Origin: Drosophila miranda
Lineage: Eukaryota; Arthropoda; Insecta; Diptera; Drosophilidae
Assembly (NCBI RefSeq): GCF_003369915.1
Contig: NC_046677.1
Span: 7,006,001-7,070,000 of the forward strand
DNA: 64,000 nt
Direction of reading: 5' to 3'
In this document: positions 45,801-59,541 of the stretch, in pieces
How the letters are laid out: the number at the start of each line of letters is the position of its first letter
How positions within the stretch are numbered: the stretch's first letter is position 1
Program-made: the position numbers and the translations under genes
Notes under the pieces: model-generated
Database searches by the model: none
Seen by the model: only the letters and a program-made list of their open reading frames with translations
What the model was told of the DNA's origin: nothing

Positions 45801-48800
45801 TTGACACGCCCCCCTCGAGGACAGAAAACCACCCAAAAAGCGGGTCTTCTATAATTTCACATCACTTTCGGAAAAGCGAATGTGAGGGGGGTTGGAGTGG
45901 GAGTGGGAGATGAGCGGGCAGTAAGGGTGCGATGATGGGAGGGGTTGGATGTGGAGAACTCAGCGAGCTGAAACCGAGTTAGAAAGTCCGTCCAGAGGAG
46001 CGTAACATGGATAGGGTGCGAGTACGTGCACGAGTATAGGTGTAGGATTACCATCATCCATAACATTCGCAGCATACGCATCCGCGTCCGCGTCCGCAGC
46101 AGCAGCATCCCTGGGGGTCTCCGATGATTTGTTGTTGTTGCGGGGGCAAGTTTACAAATTCAATTTGTCAGCGATGCCTCATCGTGGCCGTTGTCGTTGC
46201 CGTGAGGATTCCGATTGGGATGAGAGCACACAATTTCATAGGCTTGGCAACGCTTAAAAAAGAAGGGAACCAACGCCATATCGTTAAGGGTCGATAGCAG
46301 AGGAGTCGACAACGGATTACTCTGTAAAGAAGATGGCACTTTTAAGAAGGTTTGTAAGGCTTTAATTGTTGCTTGAAGTTTGAAACCTTACAGAAAAAGA
46401 TATATTTGGAAACATTAGTAATAGTTCCTTCTTTGAATGATTATTCCAATACTTTATACTCATCTGTTGAAACATTCTGAAATTCCTGCAGGAACTGTGG
46501 CCAATAACATACTCGACCCCTCTAGCTTTCTCGGAGCACCCTCTTTCGACCATCAGAGTGGGTGTGCTCTCTAGTCCAACACACCCTGCCACCCCTTGGC
46601 CTCCAGGGTACTGGGCTTATCCATAGCATATGTTCGCGTTGCATAGTTGAGGGCGCATTTGATTAGGGCTCAGCGAGGCGTGAGTATTTAATTTTGTTGT
46701 TGGTTGTTTCGCGTTTTGACACGCGCTAGACGAGAGCGCATAATTAAATTAATTAGAGAGTCGTTCCCACAGGTAAACCGTGCTGTACACCTACACCAGT
46801 GCACCGTACACCCCTTGCACCCCTCCACTCCACACCCACACTCTATCGCACCGCACCGCACCGCACAGCAATCACCACTCCATCACGTACCGTACCTTAC
46901 CGTACTGCTGCTGCTGCTGCTGCTCCTGCTCCTGCTCTCCCCATACTCCAGGCCAAGAGTTTTGATGCTCATTCGCAGTGACAGGCGACACACTTCTCTC
47001 TGTGGGTGGGCCAGCAGGTTGTTGGGTGGCACGAGGGGATGGGGAGCGAGGGGATTGGTTGCCAAGAGAACGCCACATAGAGTCGTTATGCTCCCGAAGC
47101 AGCTATGTGGTGTGGGGGTCTGGCTTTTAATGAAATTCCTGACCAATGTTTGTTTTACTTGGGTCACCATGGCGATTCTCTCTTGCCCAACCCCCTCCCG
47201 GCTCCCCCCTGGGCATGACCTCCATCTGTAACACTCCCGGATCGGCACGTGCCCGGAGCACAAACACAGGTTCCGCATAATTTTTTCTCCAGAATGAAAG
47301 CATAAACGAACCGTTTCGGGCTCTACCCTGGTGGCCATCATCATCATCATAATCAGCTTCAATCAGCCTCATGATCGGGATTGGGGTGGGGGGCAAGTGA
47401 ATCGTAGAATGCAATTCCTGACGCGGTTTATTTTTGTTCTTTATCGGGGACCCAGCAAGAACCAGCAAAACGCCCACAGTTCAAGTCTTTGTTTTCATTC
47501 TCCTCCTCTGGGGGTTTTATTCATTAAAGAAAAGTTTATGTTCATCTTTTTTATGGAACCAGCACAGTAGTTGGCGGCCCCAGTGTTATATCCACACTTT
47601 AACGATCGCCCGACCATAAAATAGTTGTCTCAAATCTGAAATCTATATATTTCTCAGCTGGAAGCGGCCGGACATACAACATTTGAATGATTTACGATCG
47701 TATTTATCAGCGGCCGATCGGCTGAACAGCTGATTGTCTGAGATTTCACTGGAGAAGTGAGTGTTTTAATACCAATATTTACACAAGTGGAAAATATGTG
47801 TGTGTTTTCCAAAGAAAATACAATATGTACCGGCAAAGCTATGGGTTTTCGCAAGTTTCTGGGGAATTGATGGAACTGTGTGGAAAGCGGATCAAGGGGA
47901 AGTGCATACAGTATTCTGTTGATTCTGTCTATAAAGCGTTTCGGTTACACAATCTTTTGTTCTTTTCATTGAAGAGAATTCCCTGACAAAACGAAGAAAC
48001 CCCAAGCAAAGAATCAGCATAAACGTTCTACTCTATTCGGAGGAGGAGGCGGTGGAATAATGGAATAATTCTTTGCTTCGTGCCAACATGCAAATGAAGT
48101 ATTTATGAAGTATTTTTCTGTGGCTCCCTGCATTTTGTTCTCTACTTTTTTTTTTAATTTTTGTGTGGTTCCATGGCTCAGCGATTCGCCTGGAGTGGAG
48201 TGCACTCGAAAAATTGCCAAATGAATGGATGGATGCCTCACAACATTGGCATGTGCTGACACATAAAAAATGTCTCTGTAATCAGCCAAAATTGACCCAC
48301 TTCCTAGGCTTATGCCAACTCGAATGACGCATTCCCCGTTGACTTTTGAACTGGGAAATCTATCAGAACAGCAAAAAAAGAACAGAAGAGGCAGACTAGC
48401 GTTGCGCAGGGAGACCACAACAAAATGACAAGAAACAAGCCATTCAATGTTTTAGAGTCTGAAGTCCTTATCTAGATGTGCAACAGGAACAGCCAGAGCC
48501 AGAGCCAGGGCCCAGATCAAGTTGTAAGAATGCGAACATGGCAACAAATGTGCTCGACTCAGGTGTTAAAACTTTGGCATTAAAATGGCGCCCGCAACAG
48601 GCCTTGCGATCCCCGATCCCCGATCTCCGAGCCAATCCTTAGTGCCTCCTCCTCTGGGCCGAGAGCTGTGTAAAATTAATACAACACTCGGGGAGGTCCA
48701 GGCCGATCAAAACCGAACGTAAATCTTAAACACTTTCGGGCCCAGCCCCCCCTAGCCGATCTCTGAGCCACCATTGTGCGGCAGTCGCACGATCAGCACG

Positions 48801-51800
48801 TTCAACCAAAACGGAGGGGGCAGGGGGCAGAGGCAGAGGCAGAGGCAGGGGTCTCTATGGAGGAGAACAGGATGGACGATCGGCAACCGGTCCACGACAA
48901 ATGTGCAAGTCTCAGCAACATGCCAGACCATACCAGACCGAGGCCGCAAGAAATATCTGCAAATGCAGCAAATTGTGCGCAGATTTGTTTACAGAAGATG
49001 CTCAAAGTGGGGGGATATTTAGGGGGAGATACGAGTTTATACTGAGGACAGGAGCAGGCGCAGGCGCAGGAGCAGGAGCAGCAGTAGGAGCAGGGTATGC
49101 GCTGCTGATCATCGTAGATATAATTGACGACATGTTGTCTCACGATCGTGCTAAAGCGATTAAGGCAAATTTAATGCCCAAGTCAGCTAACCATTTCCTC
49201 AAGAGGTCATCGGGGGTCCTGCGCCATTAAACACTTTTGAAGCTGTTTTAAGGAAAAACAAAGGATACAAACGATACCCTCCCATCCTGAAATCGATAAT
49301 TAAGATTGCCCCTTGATGCCCTTCGATTCGAATTACTTTCGCCCGACTTTTGTTTTCACTTTTCCTCCCGAGTGAGTGAGTAAGCTTCTGGCCAGAATTC
49401 CACTGCATATGAGTCGAATTTTGTTTTTCCAACTGCAATCTGCTTCTGTGTTTACGTGAAACCTCATCTGCAGGCGCCCGGAGCGAGAGGCGAGAGGCGA
49501 GAGGCTCAGGCGACTGGACTCCCCGACAATGTTTGTTTAGACGATTGAGCGGAGCAAAAATTAAGTGTTAAATCAATAAAAATCGTTTGCAACTTGCTTG
49601 GAACAACGGCGTCGGGCTTTTGTATATAAATAAACGTGCAATTGTGGATTGTGTGTGATAGGACACAGGAGTGTTTCTGGATTAGTAATGTTATATTGAG
49701 GGCTTTAAGCTTTGGTTTTAAACTGTACCCAGAACTGATTATGAGAAGGGTCGATATTCATTGCTGAAACCATGCAATCTGGTCTATGGATACATCTTTG
49801 CATACAGCCAATGATAGCCATGCTTTAAAGGGAAATATATCTTCAATTATAGTCTCAAATATCCCACAAAATTCCACACAAATTAAAGCTGAACCCATCT
49901 TTAGTTTAAAACCCTGCCATCCTGTTTGCGGTTCCCAATTATCAGCGAAAGTGATTCACGAATGGTTTAGCCTCTCTGTGATTTTAATTAGATGCCAATT
50001 TGTTTTGTGGCACTCGCGGGTCAGACATCAGACATACCCGACAGAGTACGAGGAGATATCGTGTATCGGCTGGCCATAGCCAGCACGCTTCGTCTCGCCT
50101 TACATGCCCATACATGACTGTATTTAATACTATTCGTATTCGGGGATCTCCTTTTCTAATACTTTACGGATCCGTCCGCATTGAACGGCACACAAAAAAA
50201 AAAAACAAAAAACAGAAACCGCCGAAACCAATAACTTTTTGGAGCGTCTTGAATTACCCGAGATTTTTGTTGTTGATGATTTTATGGCTGTCGGTTCCCA
50301 TTGAAAATGGGAGTATTCGGAATACTCATCTGATTAGTTTATTAATTTGTATAATGTGCCGCAATGGATGGATGGCCCACCAGAGCACCAGAGGGACCGG
50401 AGAGGCCCTCGTATTGGTAATTAATTTATGCGCATAGGAACACGGCTTTCGAATGGCGCTGGAGAGCCAGCGGCAAATCCCCATTGACAATGGGCATTGT
50501 TCGCCCGCATCTCCAAACTCCAAAAAAACTCCAAACAAAACTTTACGCACGGAAAAGTGGTTGCTGGCTGTGGAGGACCGGCCGACCACCCCTGTGCCGA
50601 CGGGGCGGAGTCTGCCCAGCAGCGTGTGTGTGCGGAAAAGAGTCGGCCATATGCGCGCCGACTGCTCGCACGAACTCGTTCCGAGTGCCCGCCGCCATCC
50701 AATGCTGCGATTTTCACTCAAACATCGGCACTGAGCGGTTGAGTGCTGAGCGCTGAGTGCTGAGTGTTTCCCCGGGGCTGCTGGTGGTGCTTCATCCACA
50801 TTCACATTCATTCGATTCGAGCCATTCAAAGCGTACGCTACGGGAACCGGTCGAGTCGGTGGTCGTCGAGTCTCTAGAACCCGAAAATCGAATAGATATT
50901 TCCCGTGTATACCTCCACTAATTCTCCTCTTGTGATGTGTGCTTTGTGCCTCGTGTTAATCCACTGAAAAGGCATTTGATTCCAAAACATCTTTATCACC
51001 GGATCATCGGAATCCTCCCAATATTCGTGTGTGTGTTCCTAGTGAAAGTTCTTCAGAATGGTCACCCTCATGCCCTACAACTATGCAGCCCCGCGCTGCG
51101 GATTAATTGACAAAATGATCGAGCCAAAGGTAATCAAATAATCATATTGCTGAGATTTCCAATATCTCTAAGCATCTACTACTACTAACTCTATGAACAA
51201 GAGAAGCTCTACAAGTGATGTGGAAAACCACTTTCAGTCTGTGGCTGTGCCGTCGGTTAATGTTAATGTTATTGCTATTCCCATTGCTATGGTTTTTGTT
51301 ATTATTGCTATTGGCAGCTTCCTTGGTGGTGCGATTGTGGGGCTTCCCCTAGCCGTGGAGTAACCAACTTTAGCTTTCAAAGGAGATGTGGATACTGGTT
51401 ATGGTTATTGATCCAAGAGTTTGAGGTTGTTTATTGGGGGGCTAGTGATCTATTAGTTGGTTAGATGTCATGGAAAACTTGACACATAAATCAAAGTTAG
51501 CTTAAATGCTAGAACATGTTTGGACATCGTTTAGTTTTATGACTTTTTTAGAGATAACTCCCATTATAATACTTCTTAAAGATTAAACAGACTTCGACAA
51601 CCCTTTAGATCCACCCTTTTATAGAATATTTATTATTCTTTGAGAATAATCCCGATTATAAGAAGACAAGCATTTAATAGACTCCCTCGATGATGTCCAG
51701 GAATACCTAAATGGGGATTAAGATTATATACATTGTGCACCTGACCACCATACAATCCAATAATCGGCTTAAATTGGGATGTGACAACTATAAAAACTCT

Positions 51801-54800
51801 AGTCATGTTGGGGATCTTATATACATATCCCTCAAAAGCAGGCAATCTTCTTTATGGCACTACTACAATTTTGAAGATCTGTCAATAACAACATCATCTG
51901 TTGATTATCCCGTTTCGACATTTCCTATAGGCATAACTCTTTCCCAAATCAGCATCTCAATAAGATTTAATGGAACCACATACCAGACATACTACGAGTA
52001 TCAACCAGCTTTTATGGAGGCATGAGCCTAGGTCTAAGACAAAGTAAAATCTTTGGGGAAACATCACGAACGTCGAACGTAGACGACTTCCATGGGTTTA
52101 TTGGTGGAGTGGAGGCAGGGGGTTCCACAGAAAGTACAGCTGGATGTTGAATGTTTAAGGAGAAATATTAATAGAGCATAAATTACAGCACTCGCACAGG
52201 TCCCTGCCACTCGCACTCCACTCCACTCTCTCTCTCTCACGCTCTCTGTGTTCCGGGTCTGGCTGGGACTGGGTTTATGAGAATTTAAAGAGCCTGGCCC
52301 ACAAAAGCCGGACGCTGGGCTTCGGCTCGAGCAGCGACATTAATCACATTTTAATTAAGTTTAAGCCGTAATCGTAAAAATTAACACGCCATAATTCAAC
52401 TGCGACAATACGCGCTGCATGTAATTTATGACAAAGAGAAGAGCTCTGTCGAAGAGCTGGGCTTAGGAGGGGACTTTGGAGAGTCAAAATATTGATTATG
52501 GCCCCAGCGATTGACACTTGGCGATTGTTGATTATACGATGATTCGACGATGCGACGATTGTGGCCCCGAACGTAATTAACGTGCCAAAGTGTTAAAGGA
52601 TGGTCGGTCAGTGAGGTTAGGGGATAGGGGATAGGGCCCGAAGAAGAAGAAACAAATTTTGATGCTTATCGAGCAGGCGGCCCTGAGGATGGGGGCATCC
52701 CCCGAGTCGGAGTCGAAGTCGAGTCGAAATCAGGGTCGGGGGCAAGGGCAGGGGCAGGCTTAGGGCCAGGTTAATAAAAAATTTGTCGCCGTCTTCTTGT
52801 CGTCTTTTGTTTGCCTGTGGCTGTGCCTGTTCCTCTCTGTATCCGTCTCTCTGTCTCCCTGTCCGTCCGTCTGTGTGTGTTTTAATCTTCTTCTAAAGCA
52901 GCAGAAGAGACAAAGAGATTACGATCACAGGAATTTCGTTAAAGATGCTCGAAAACAGGTCTACAGAGAGCTCGCCCTATCCCTCTCTCTCTCTCTCTGT
53001 CTGTATGTGTGTCTCTCCCGCTCGCTCTGCAGATCTCTCCAGCTTTGACCAGCCCCCTGGCTCTCGCGCACTCCCAGCGCTGCTCTCTGCTCTTGTCCGT
53101 TGTCTGTGTTAATGTTTACGTTGTCAGCTTGTGCCATAAATTAGTTTAGTAAAAGGTTGCATTTGGATCTTTTCTTCATCTCCTGCAAGCACCCCACCCC
53201 ACAACACCTCTCCCTTGCTCCCCCCTTTCCACTCCTTTCTGCCTTTTTTGCATACGAAGAAGGAGATTGAGATTCGAATTCGGATTCGCATTCGGATGCT
53301 CGTGCAACACGCAATGCTCGATGCTCTCGAGGCCGATGCTCACGGGTCGGCCTCCAGGCGATGCGCGCTGAAACGCTACCGTTGGAGCGGTCGTCGCGCA
53401 TGCGCGTGTTGCCCGACGACAAATTTGCACGCCCCCATCCCCCATCCGCCATCCGCCATCCGCCACCAACGGATCGCCAGATGATGGACAGTGCGTGCGT
53501 GTGGCCATCGGGAGATCTGTTCGCCCCGGAGAAGCTGTCAGCCGAAAGGAGCTCAACTTTTTTTTTGGAATGCTGCTGCTGCTGCTACACTCAGAGGGTG
53601 GGACGGAAGGGCAGGACACATTCCAGCACCTGGATTGGGTCGGGGCTCCGGGGAAGGCGTGGAGTGGGCTCTGTCTGTAGATTTATCTGGCTTCCGTTCG
53701 ATTTGCATAAATTTGTTTGCCTTCGGACTTCCTTTCGCTGTATTTGGCATTTGTCAAACTTACTTAGCCGCTTAATACTTGAGTTTTTTAAGGGATGGAG
53801 TGTCCATTATTTTAGGGTTGGAGAGTCCAGCAGTTTTCCTCGTATAACCTCTCAGTTCTTTGTACTTTCCTATCTACTCTCGATACAAACTCCTCGAAGT
53901 ATATCTTGTATAAACTCGAGCTTCTTCTCCTTAAAGATTCCTCTTCATTCCATCATTATCCTCTCTGCCTTCTCCCAAACACTTCCTGCCATTGCGCACT
54001 TCTTATCACCTAAAGCTATGTGCTTCTCTGACATTTCCTTATCGAAAGCTCTGCCCATGCTATCTGTCGCACCACCTGCTGCTCCAGCACTCTTTACCGC
54101 TCCCCCTCTTGTGCTGCCCCTTAAATGGCGCCGTACATCCGACAAGTTCTGAGTAGGAAATTCTGAGCCCGTAAAACTTTTTCCCACGCACGTTGGCCCT
54201 GGGGTTGCCAATTCGAAATTCGCTGTCGCGGCAGCAAGTGGCGGTGGAAAATTATGTAAAATTCGCTGTTTTTTTCGGTCAAGACAGTCCATAATATAAC
54301 CCAAATAAAGTTTCACTTGCTGGAAGTGCAGGAGTCAGCATTTGCTGGCAACAGGAGAGACAACAGACAGCAGACCAGACCGATCAGTGTCTGAGGTGGA
54401 GAGTTGTTTATAAACAATTATTCCGCTTTATATATAGCTCGTACGAGATAAAATAATTCTTTTATTCTGTGTATTTTCTTAACTAAATTTTGAGTATTTT
54501 TCCCGTCTGATTTGCAGGTTAAACGTCCCAAGACAGAGCACACGGATACACATGATCGCAATCGGTAGGTACTCCTCCCACAACTGTTTCCCACTCGAGG
54601 ACCTCCAAAAGGTTCGCAGCTGTAAGCGTAGACAATTTGTAACAGAACAGAACAGAACGGAGCGGAAAGGAAAGGAAACCCCTCACACTTGGTCAGGGAC
54701 GGAGACGGAGACGGGGACAAAACCATCTTCAATTGGTTTCAATTGAAACGAGGCGAGAGGCAGGGGCATACGCTCACAAGTATTTTGCATGTGGCCCTCA

Positions 54801-57800
54801 CAACCTGACACATGCCTCGTTTCGAACGATTCAAGGAATTCGGTGCACGCTTCAGATGTGATTCTGAAGAGAGCCGACCCCAGAGACAAAGAAGATGAGC
54901 GGAAAAGTGTCAGAGCACTTAACACTTGCCAAGGGGCAGGGCCTGGCCAGAGCAGGGGTTTCACTGCGGCCCAACTGCTTAAAGGGGCTTCGGGGCGGCA
55001 ACAGTTGCGGCTTAATCTTAAAGACCTCGCCCCCCTCCCTCCCACTCTCTGGCTCTTCAATGATGTTCATTATAATTTGTGTAAATCTCCCATTGGCCAC
55101 CACACCAACAACGCACAAGATTCGGAGGGCGAAAATTCACTCAAAATGTGGGAGCACTCAAACCCCCGGCACAAACTCAGCGCACGCGTCGTTTTTCACA
55201 GGGAAAATATGCTTTTCCCCAGCTGCTCCCCTTTGGGCACGTCTTCTGCTCGCAAGATAAATGTCTCCCCTCCCCTCCCCTGGCCGCCCCACCAAAGAAA
55301 ATCATCTCGAGGTGTCAGATTCCTCTGGAAATTGGGCACTTAATTTACCTTCCTATTAAAATTATGAAAAATTGTTACGGCGGAAGCAAAAAAGGGACAA
55401 CATAAGGGGTAAAGAATAGAAGAATTGGAAATGATGTAAATTCATGAGAAAGGGGTTCCAAATCATCTCTTTATTATTATATAAAGTATGCTCCAAAGAT
55501 TTTCAATTGAAACAGAAGAAGTTTTGATTAAAGGAAATTGGGGATAATTAAATATATTAAAGATATTTGTAGGAATATTTAGTAGGGCAGTAGATATATT
55601 TGCAAACAAAATTAAGAACCTATTCAGCAGAGCTCTTTAAAGAATCGTTTAAGTCGTTGAGCATTTGGCATGGAATATATCATCTAGCTCTTAAATGTTT
55701 AACAATTTCATGAAACGCATTCTACACACAAGTGATGGGAACTTATACGAGTCATACGAGTTATTCACAAAGAACTGCGATAGAGTGAATCTCTTCCAAT
55801 GACAAGAAGAGGTCACAGACACACATACCCACATTCTCCCCCTCTCTCTCTCGCTATCTCTCTCTCTCTCTGGTCCACCCATCTGATTGTCGTATAACGG
55901 TGTTTTGTGTGGTATGCGGGTGGGGCCGAGAGTGGGGGTGGCGGTGGCAACTCCATTTAATTGCTAACGAAAAGGATTGTATTACCAGAAATACTCCCCC
56001 ATTTGTCTATCGCATCGCTCCCCCTACTGCCCCTACTCCTCCTCCACTCGTTGTTCTATAATTTGTGTGTCTGAGCATTTTTAATTTTTTTGATTGTCTC
56101 GTTGTGTTTGTATTTTTTCGGTGATTTATTCTTCAGTTTTCGGTTTTTATTTGATTTTTATTGGGGGCCCTTTAGGATTTTACAATTAGTGCACTTCTCG
56201 TTTGTCCGGCAATCGTTTCTACTTAAACAATAATAATACAAATAATAATAGCGAGGAGGGGGAAAACACAGAAGAAACAACAAGAACACGAATCGTAAAA
56301 TAAAAAATAAGAAAATATTTGTCGCCACTCTTTTGGGCATTCGACATTTGCTGCACACATGTCCCCGTGGCAAGGGGTGGGGGCGTAGGGGCACGCAGAT
56401 GAACGGGACTTGTCCGGGGATTGTCCGCACATGCCAGGGGCAGGGGCAAGGGCAGCGGCAGAGGCGGAGGCGGCAAGAACGAGCCTCTCAAGTGCCCCGA
56501 AAAGGCATCCCGAAAACGATTTCCTCTCTGCACAAATCCAAGTAAACAACGCAGAACAGAACGCAAAAAGGCCAGCGAGAGATCGTAGAAAAATATTTAT
56601 AACACTTGACAAGATTTTAAAGAGCTCTTTAGTCTGGGACTGACTCTGGGTCTGGCCCTGCCACTGAGACTGGAACTGGGACACACTTGACTTCGGTTAT
56701 GGGGCAGGCAATACCCATAGGGAACAACGAACAACGTGCCGTTAATTTTATGGTTGTTTAAAGATTATTGGAAATCATTTTATGAGTTTCCTTAACGAGC
56801 CAAAGGTTCGTTCGGGGGCTCTCACTCTCCCTCGTCCTCCCTCTCTTTCTTGGATGTGCATTTGATGGATATCCAGAATTCATACGAGTATACGTACATG
56901 TGTTGGGGTTCCATGTTTTGAGAGGTTTTGTGAGTCATTACAGAATCTTTAGCAGCTCTACTTGAAGTGGGATTGAAGGATCTATGGCCGTAACTCTGCT
57001 CTAAGATTATCTTTCCCTCTTTTGCTGCTCAGGTATCTCGGGATAAAGAGTGGAAGGAAACTGCTGCCACTTATTTGGAACTCCCCATAGATACCCATCT
57101 ATCAATGGCTCTCCTTACTCATCATCTATCCCCATCATCTATCTTTTTTACAGACTCTGCAATCTCTCGCAACAGCAACAGCAACAACAACAGCAGAACC
57201 AGCCCCTCACCCAACAGCAACAACAGCAGCAGCAACAGCAGCAACAGCAACAACAGAGCCAACAGCAGCAGCAGACACATCCCGGCACCGTGTTGGCCAG
57301 CAATGGACCCAGTAGCGCCGGGGCCACCATGAGCGTCGGTGTGGGAGTGGGTGTCGGCGTTGGGGTGGGTGTGGGCGTGGTAGGACAGTGCAGTCCGCTC
57401 GGACTGCCGCCCCAGAGCCAGCCACTTCAGCCGACAATCAGCTCCTTGGCCTCGCTGAGCGGCCACTACGCGGCCAGTAATCCGCACGTGAACGGGAACC
57501 CCAATCCGAATCCGAGCAGCTGCAGCCTGGCGGCCGCCTCCAGCTTCGCCCAGTCGGCCAGCAGCAGCTTCTCCACATATCAGCAGGCCAGCGGCGGGGC
57601 TGGAGTCGAGGATGGAGTCACCGGAGGATCTGTGATGTCGCACTGGACGCACGACGGCAGTGGATCGGGAGCAGCTGTCAAGTCGGAGTCCCGCAGTCCC
57701 GGCCAAGTGCATGCGGCGCTGGACAACGGCGTGGTGACGTCAGTCAGCAGCGGACCGAATCTCTACGGATGCACTGCCTCCAATCCGCTGGACAGCAGCA

Positions 57801-59541
57801 CGGTGGCGGCTGTCAACTCGTCGGCAGTGGCCGCCGCGGCTGCGGCCGTGTACGACGGAAAGCACGACTACTACTACTACAACAGCATGCAGCAGTATAC
57901 GCCGCCGCCTTTCTATTCCGGGTACGGAGCCCCCTATGCGGCTACCACGGCTGCCCGCCAGGCCAAGATGGAGCCGGGAGCAGCAGCTGCGGCGGCTGCC
58001 TACCTGACCCCCACCTACGCCAGCGGGGGGAACAACAACTCGCAGCTGTACAGCAACCCCTACGCGGGCTACAACAACTTCGCGCAGCAGGACTACGGCG
58101 GATACTACAACGAGCAGTACGGGAACTACTACAATCCGGCCAACTACTCGCCGTACGCCGTTAGCTCCCCGAGCTCGAGTGCCAGCCACGGGCACGGCTT
58201 CCATGTGGCCGCCTCATCCAACCTCTCTGAAAGTCCCACGGACACGCACTCGACGACTCCCGTGCACCACGCCACCCACTCGCCGCACTCCCCGCTGCCG
58301 ATCTCACCCAACGCCGCCTCGGGCCTGGCCAGCGGCGGTACGGCCACCTCCGCTGCGGCTATTGCAGCTGCCGCAGCCGCTCTCAATTCCAGCGGGGGAA
58401 GCAGCGTTGGCACGGCGGGCTCCTCCAATGCATCGGCCACCAAGACCACGCCCACCGGCAAGACGGGACGTGCCCGCGGCAGACGCCACCAGCAGCCGAG
58501 CCCCACAAGAAGCACAGCCTCGGATACGGGCAACAGCGAGGCGGTGAAGCCGCCGGAGCGGGTGTTCGTTTGGGACCTGGACGAGACCCTGATCATCTTC
58601 CACACACTGCTCTCGGGCAGCTACGCGAATCGCTATACCAAAGACCACAGCACTCTGATGACCATCGCCTTCCGCATGGAGGAAATGGTCTTCAACATGG
58701 CCGATACGCACTTCTTCTTCAACGAGATCGAGGAGTGCGATCAGGTGCACATCGACGACGTCAGCTCCGACGACAACGGCCAGGACCTGAGCGCCTACAA
58801 CTTTGCCACCGACGGCTTCCACACGGGCACTCCTCCGGGAGCGCCTCCCAATCTCTGCCTACCCACGGGAGTACGCGGCGGCGTGGACTGGATGCGCAAG
58901 CTGGCGTTTCGCTATCGCAAGATCAAGGATATCTACAATAGCTACAGGGGAAAGTAAGTAATCGATTTGAGTCCAATATTATCCACATTTAACAGGAAAT
59001 TTTCACTTACGCAAAATCTTTTCCCTTCTATTGCAGTGTCGGAACGCTGTTGGGACCCGGTAAGCGTGAGGCCTGGCTGCAGATACGCTCAGAGATCGAG
59101 GTGGCCACCGACAATTGGGCCACGTTGGCGCTCAAGTGCCTCAGCATGATTTCCCAACGCGAGAACTGCGTCAACGTGCTGGTAACCTCCACACAGCTGG
59201 CCCCGGCGCTGGCCAAGGTGCTGCTCTTCGGTCTGGGCAGCATCTTCAACATCGAGAACATCTACAGCGCGCACAAAATCGGTGAGTGAACAGCGAGAGA
59301 GGGATTCATTCCAAGTGGAATCGAGTACTAGCCAGTCTTCTTTTTTTTTTTTGCTGTAGGCCAGGAAACCTGCTACGAGCGTATCGTGACACGCTTCGGG
59401 CGCAAAAGCACCTACGTGGTGATTGGCGATGGCGCCGAAGAGGAGTCCGCCGCCAAGGCCATGAACTTCCCCTTCTGGCGCATCTCCGCCCACAGCGACA
59501 TACGCGCCCTATACACTGCCCTCGACATGGGCTTCTTATGA
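39835..59541 (+). CDS. eya: eyes absent, isoform from the distal first exon
   Basis: Alternative first coding exon 39835-39885 (17 codons, [17 protein letters not shown]) ends at GTGAGT in phase 0. It splices to the common exons 54518-54564, 57154-58953, 59037-59281 and 59360-59541, giving 2325 nt, or 774 aa. The N-terminus is the one recalled for the melanogaster isoform with this start. Eya is a nuclear/cytoplasmic co-activator of Sine oculis and a HAD-type protein tyrosine phosphatase in the retinal determination network. The first intron is 14.6 kb and spans the other promoter. Domain content of the shared part is described under the proximal isoform. Confidence 0.9.
40582..40602 (+). repeat. 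(CT)n microsatellite
   Basis: Perfect CT tract in the eya intron, a potential GAGA-factor target. Confidence 0.8.
45414..45437 (+). repeat. (AGATCC)4 repeat
   Basis: Four tandem hexamers in the eya intron; no known role. Confidence 0.8.
49051..49094 (+). repeat. GGAGCA/GGCGCA hexamer repeat
   Basis: About seven imperfect hexamers; non-coding context inside the eya locus. Confidence 0.7.
51058..59541 (+). CDS. eya: eyes absent, isoform from the proximal first exon
   Basis: First coding exon 51058-51129 (24 codons, [20 protein letters not shown] ending IEPK) joins 54518-54564 ([16 protein letters not shown]), 57154-58953, 59037-59281 and 59360-59541: 2346 nt, or 781 aa. The N-terminal half is low-complexity: polyglutamine encoded at 57170-57275, a Val-Gly repeat, and Pro/Ser/Thr/Tyr-rich segments including [30 protein letters not shown] and PLPISP resemble the MAPK target region. 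The C-terminal Eya domain (about residues 504-781) has HAD motif I as [10 protein letters not shown], with catalytic Asp514 and Asp516, and ends [14 protein letters not shown]. Eya acts with Sine oculis and Dachshund in eye, gonad and muscle development. All introns have consistent phases; nothing looks broken. Confidence 0.96.
51130..54517 (+). other. eya intron after the proximal first exon
   Basis: 3.4 kb, donor GTAATC. CT-rich microsatellites near 52830-53030 and hexameric GGATTCG/CATCCGC repeats near 53270-53300 and 53435-53465. No coding exon supported. Confidence 0.6.
54565..57153 (+). other. eya intron before the long exon
   Basis: 2.6 kb between GTAGGT and TTTTTTACAG. Contains CT-rich tracts near 55840-55872 and GGGGCA repeats near 56438-56470. 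No coding exon supported. Confidence 0.6.
57170..57275 (+). repeat. CAA/CAG repeat encoding the Eya polyglutamine tract
   Basis: Mixed CAG and CAA codons within the long eya exon, interrupted by Asn, Pro, Leu, Thr and Ser codons. Confidence 0.9.

Larger units (their letters stand above)
39886..51057. other. Intronic/intergenic region between the two eya first exons
   Basis: 11.2 kb with no supportable coding exon. Simple repeats include (CT)n at 40582-40602, (CAG)6 at 42498-42516, GGGGAA-type repeats near 44046-44071, CAGTGG/CAGCGG at 44278-44316, (AGATCC)4 at 45414-45437, (CTG)n/(CTCCTG)n at 46904-46938, AGAGGC repeats near 48820-48848 and GGAGCA-type repeats at 49051-49094. The final 400 bp before 51058 are probably 5'UTR of the proximal transcript. 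Likely regulatory for eya; nothing else identified. Confidence 0.5.

Noticed and set aside
46704..47231. 175-codon open frame with poly-Leu
   Set aside because: Driven by a CTG/CTCCTG microsatellite; no conserved motif.
53361..54152. 263-codon open frame inside the eya intron
   Set aside because: Low-complexity, many rare codons, no family resemblance, lies wholly within an intron on the same strand; treated as chance.
57335..57960. Antisense open frames over the long eya exon
   Set aside because: Shadows of GC-rich repetitive coding sequence on the + strand; no independent support.
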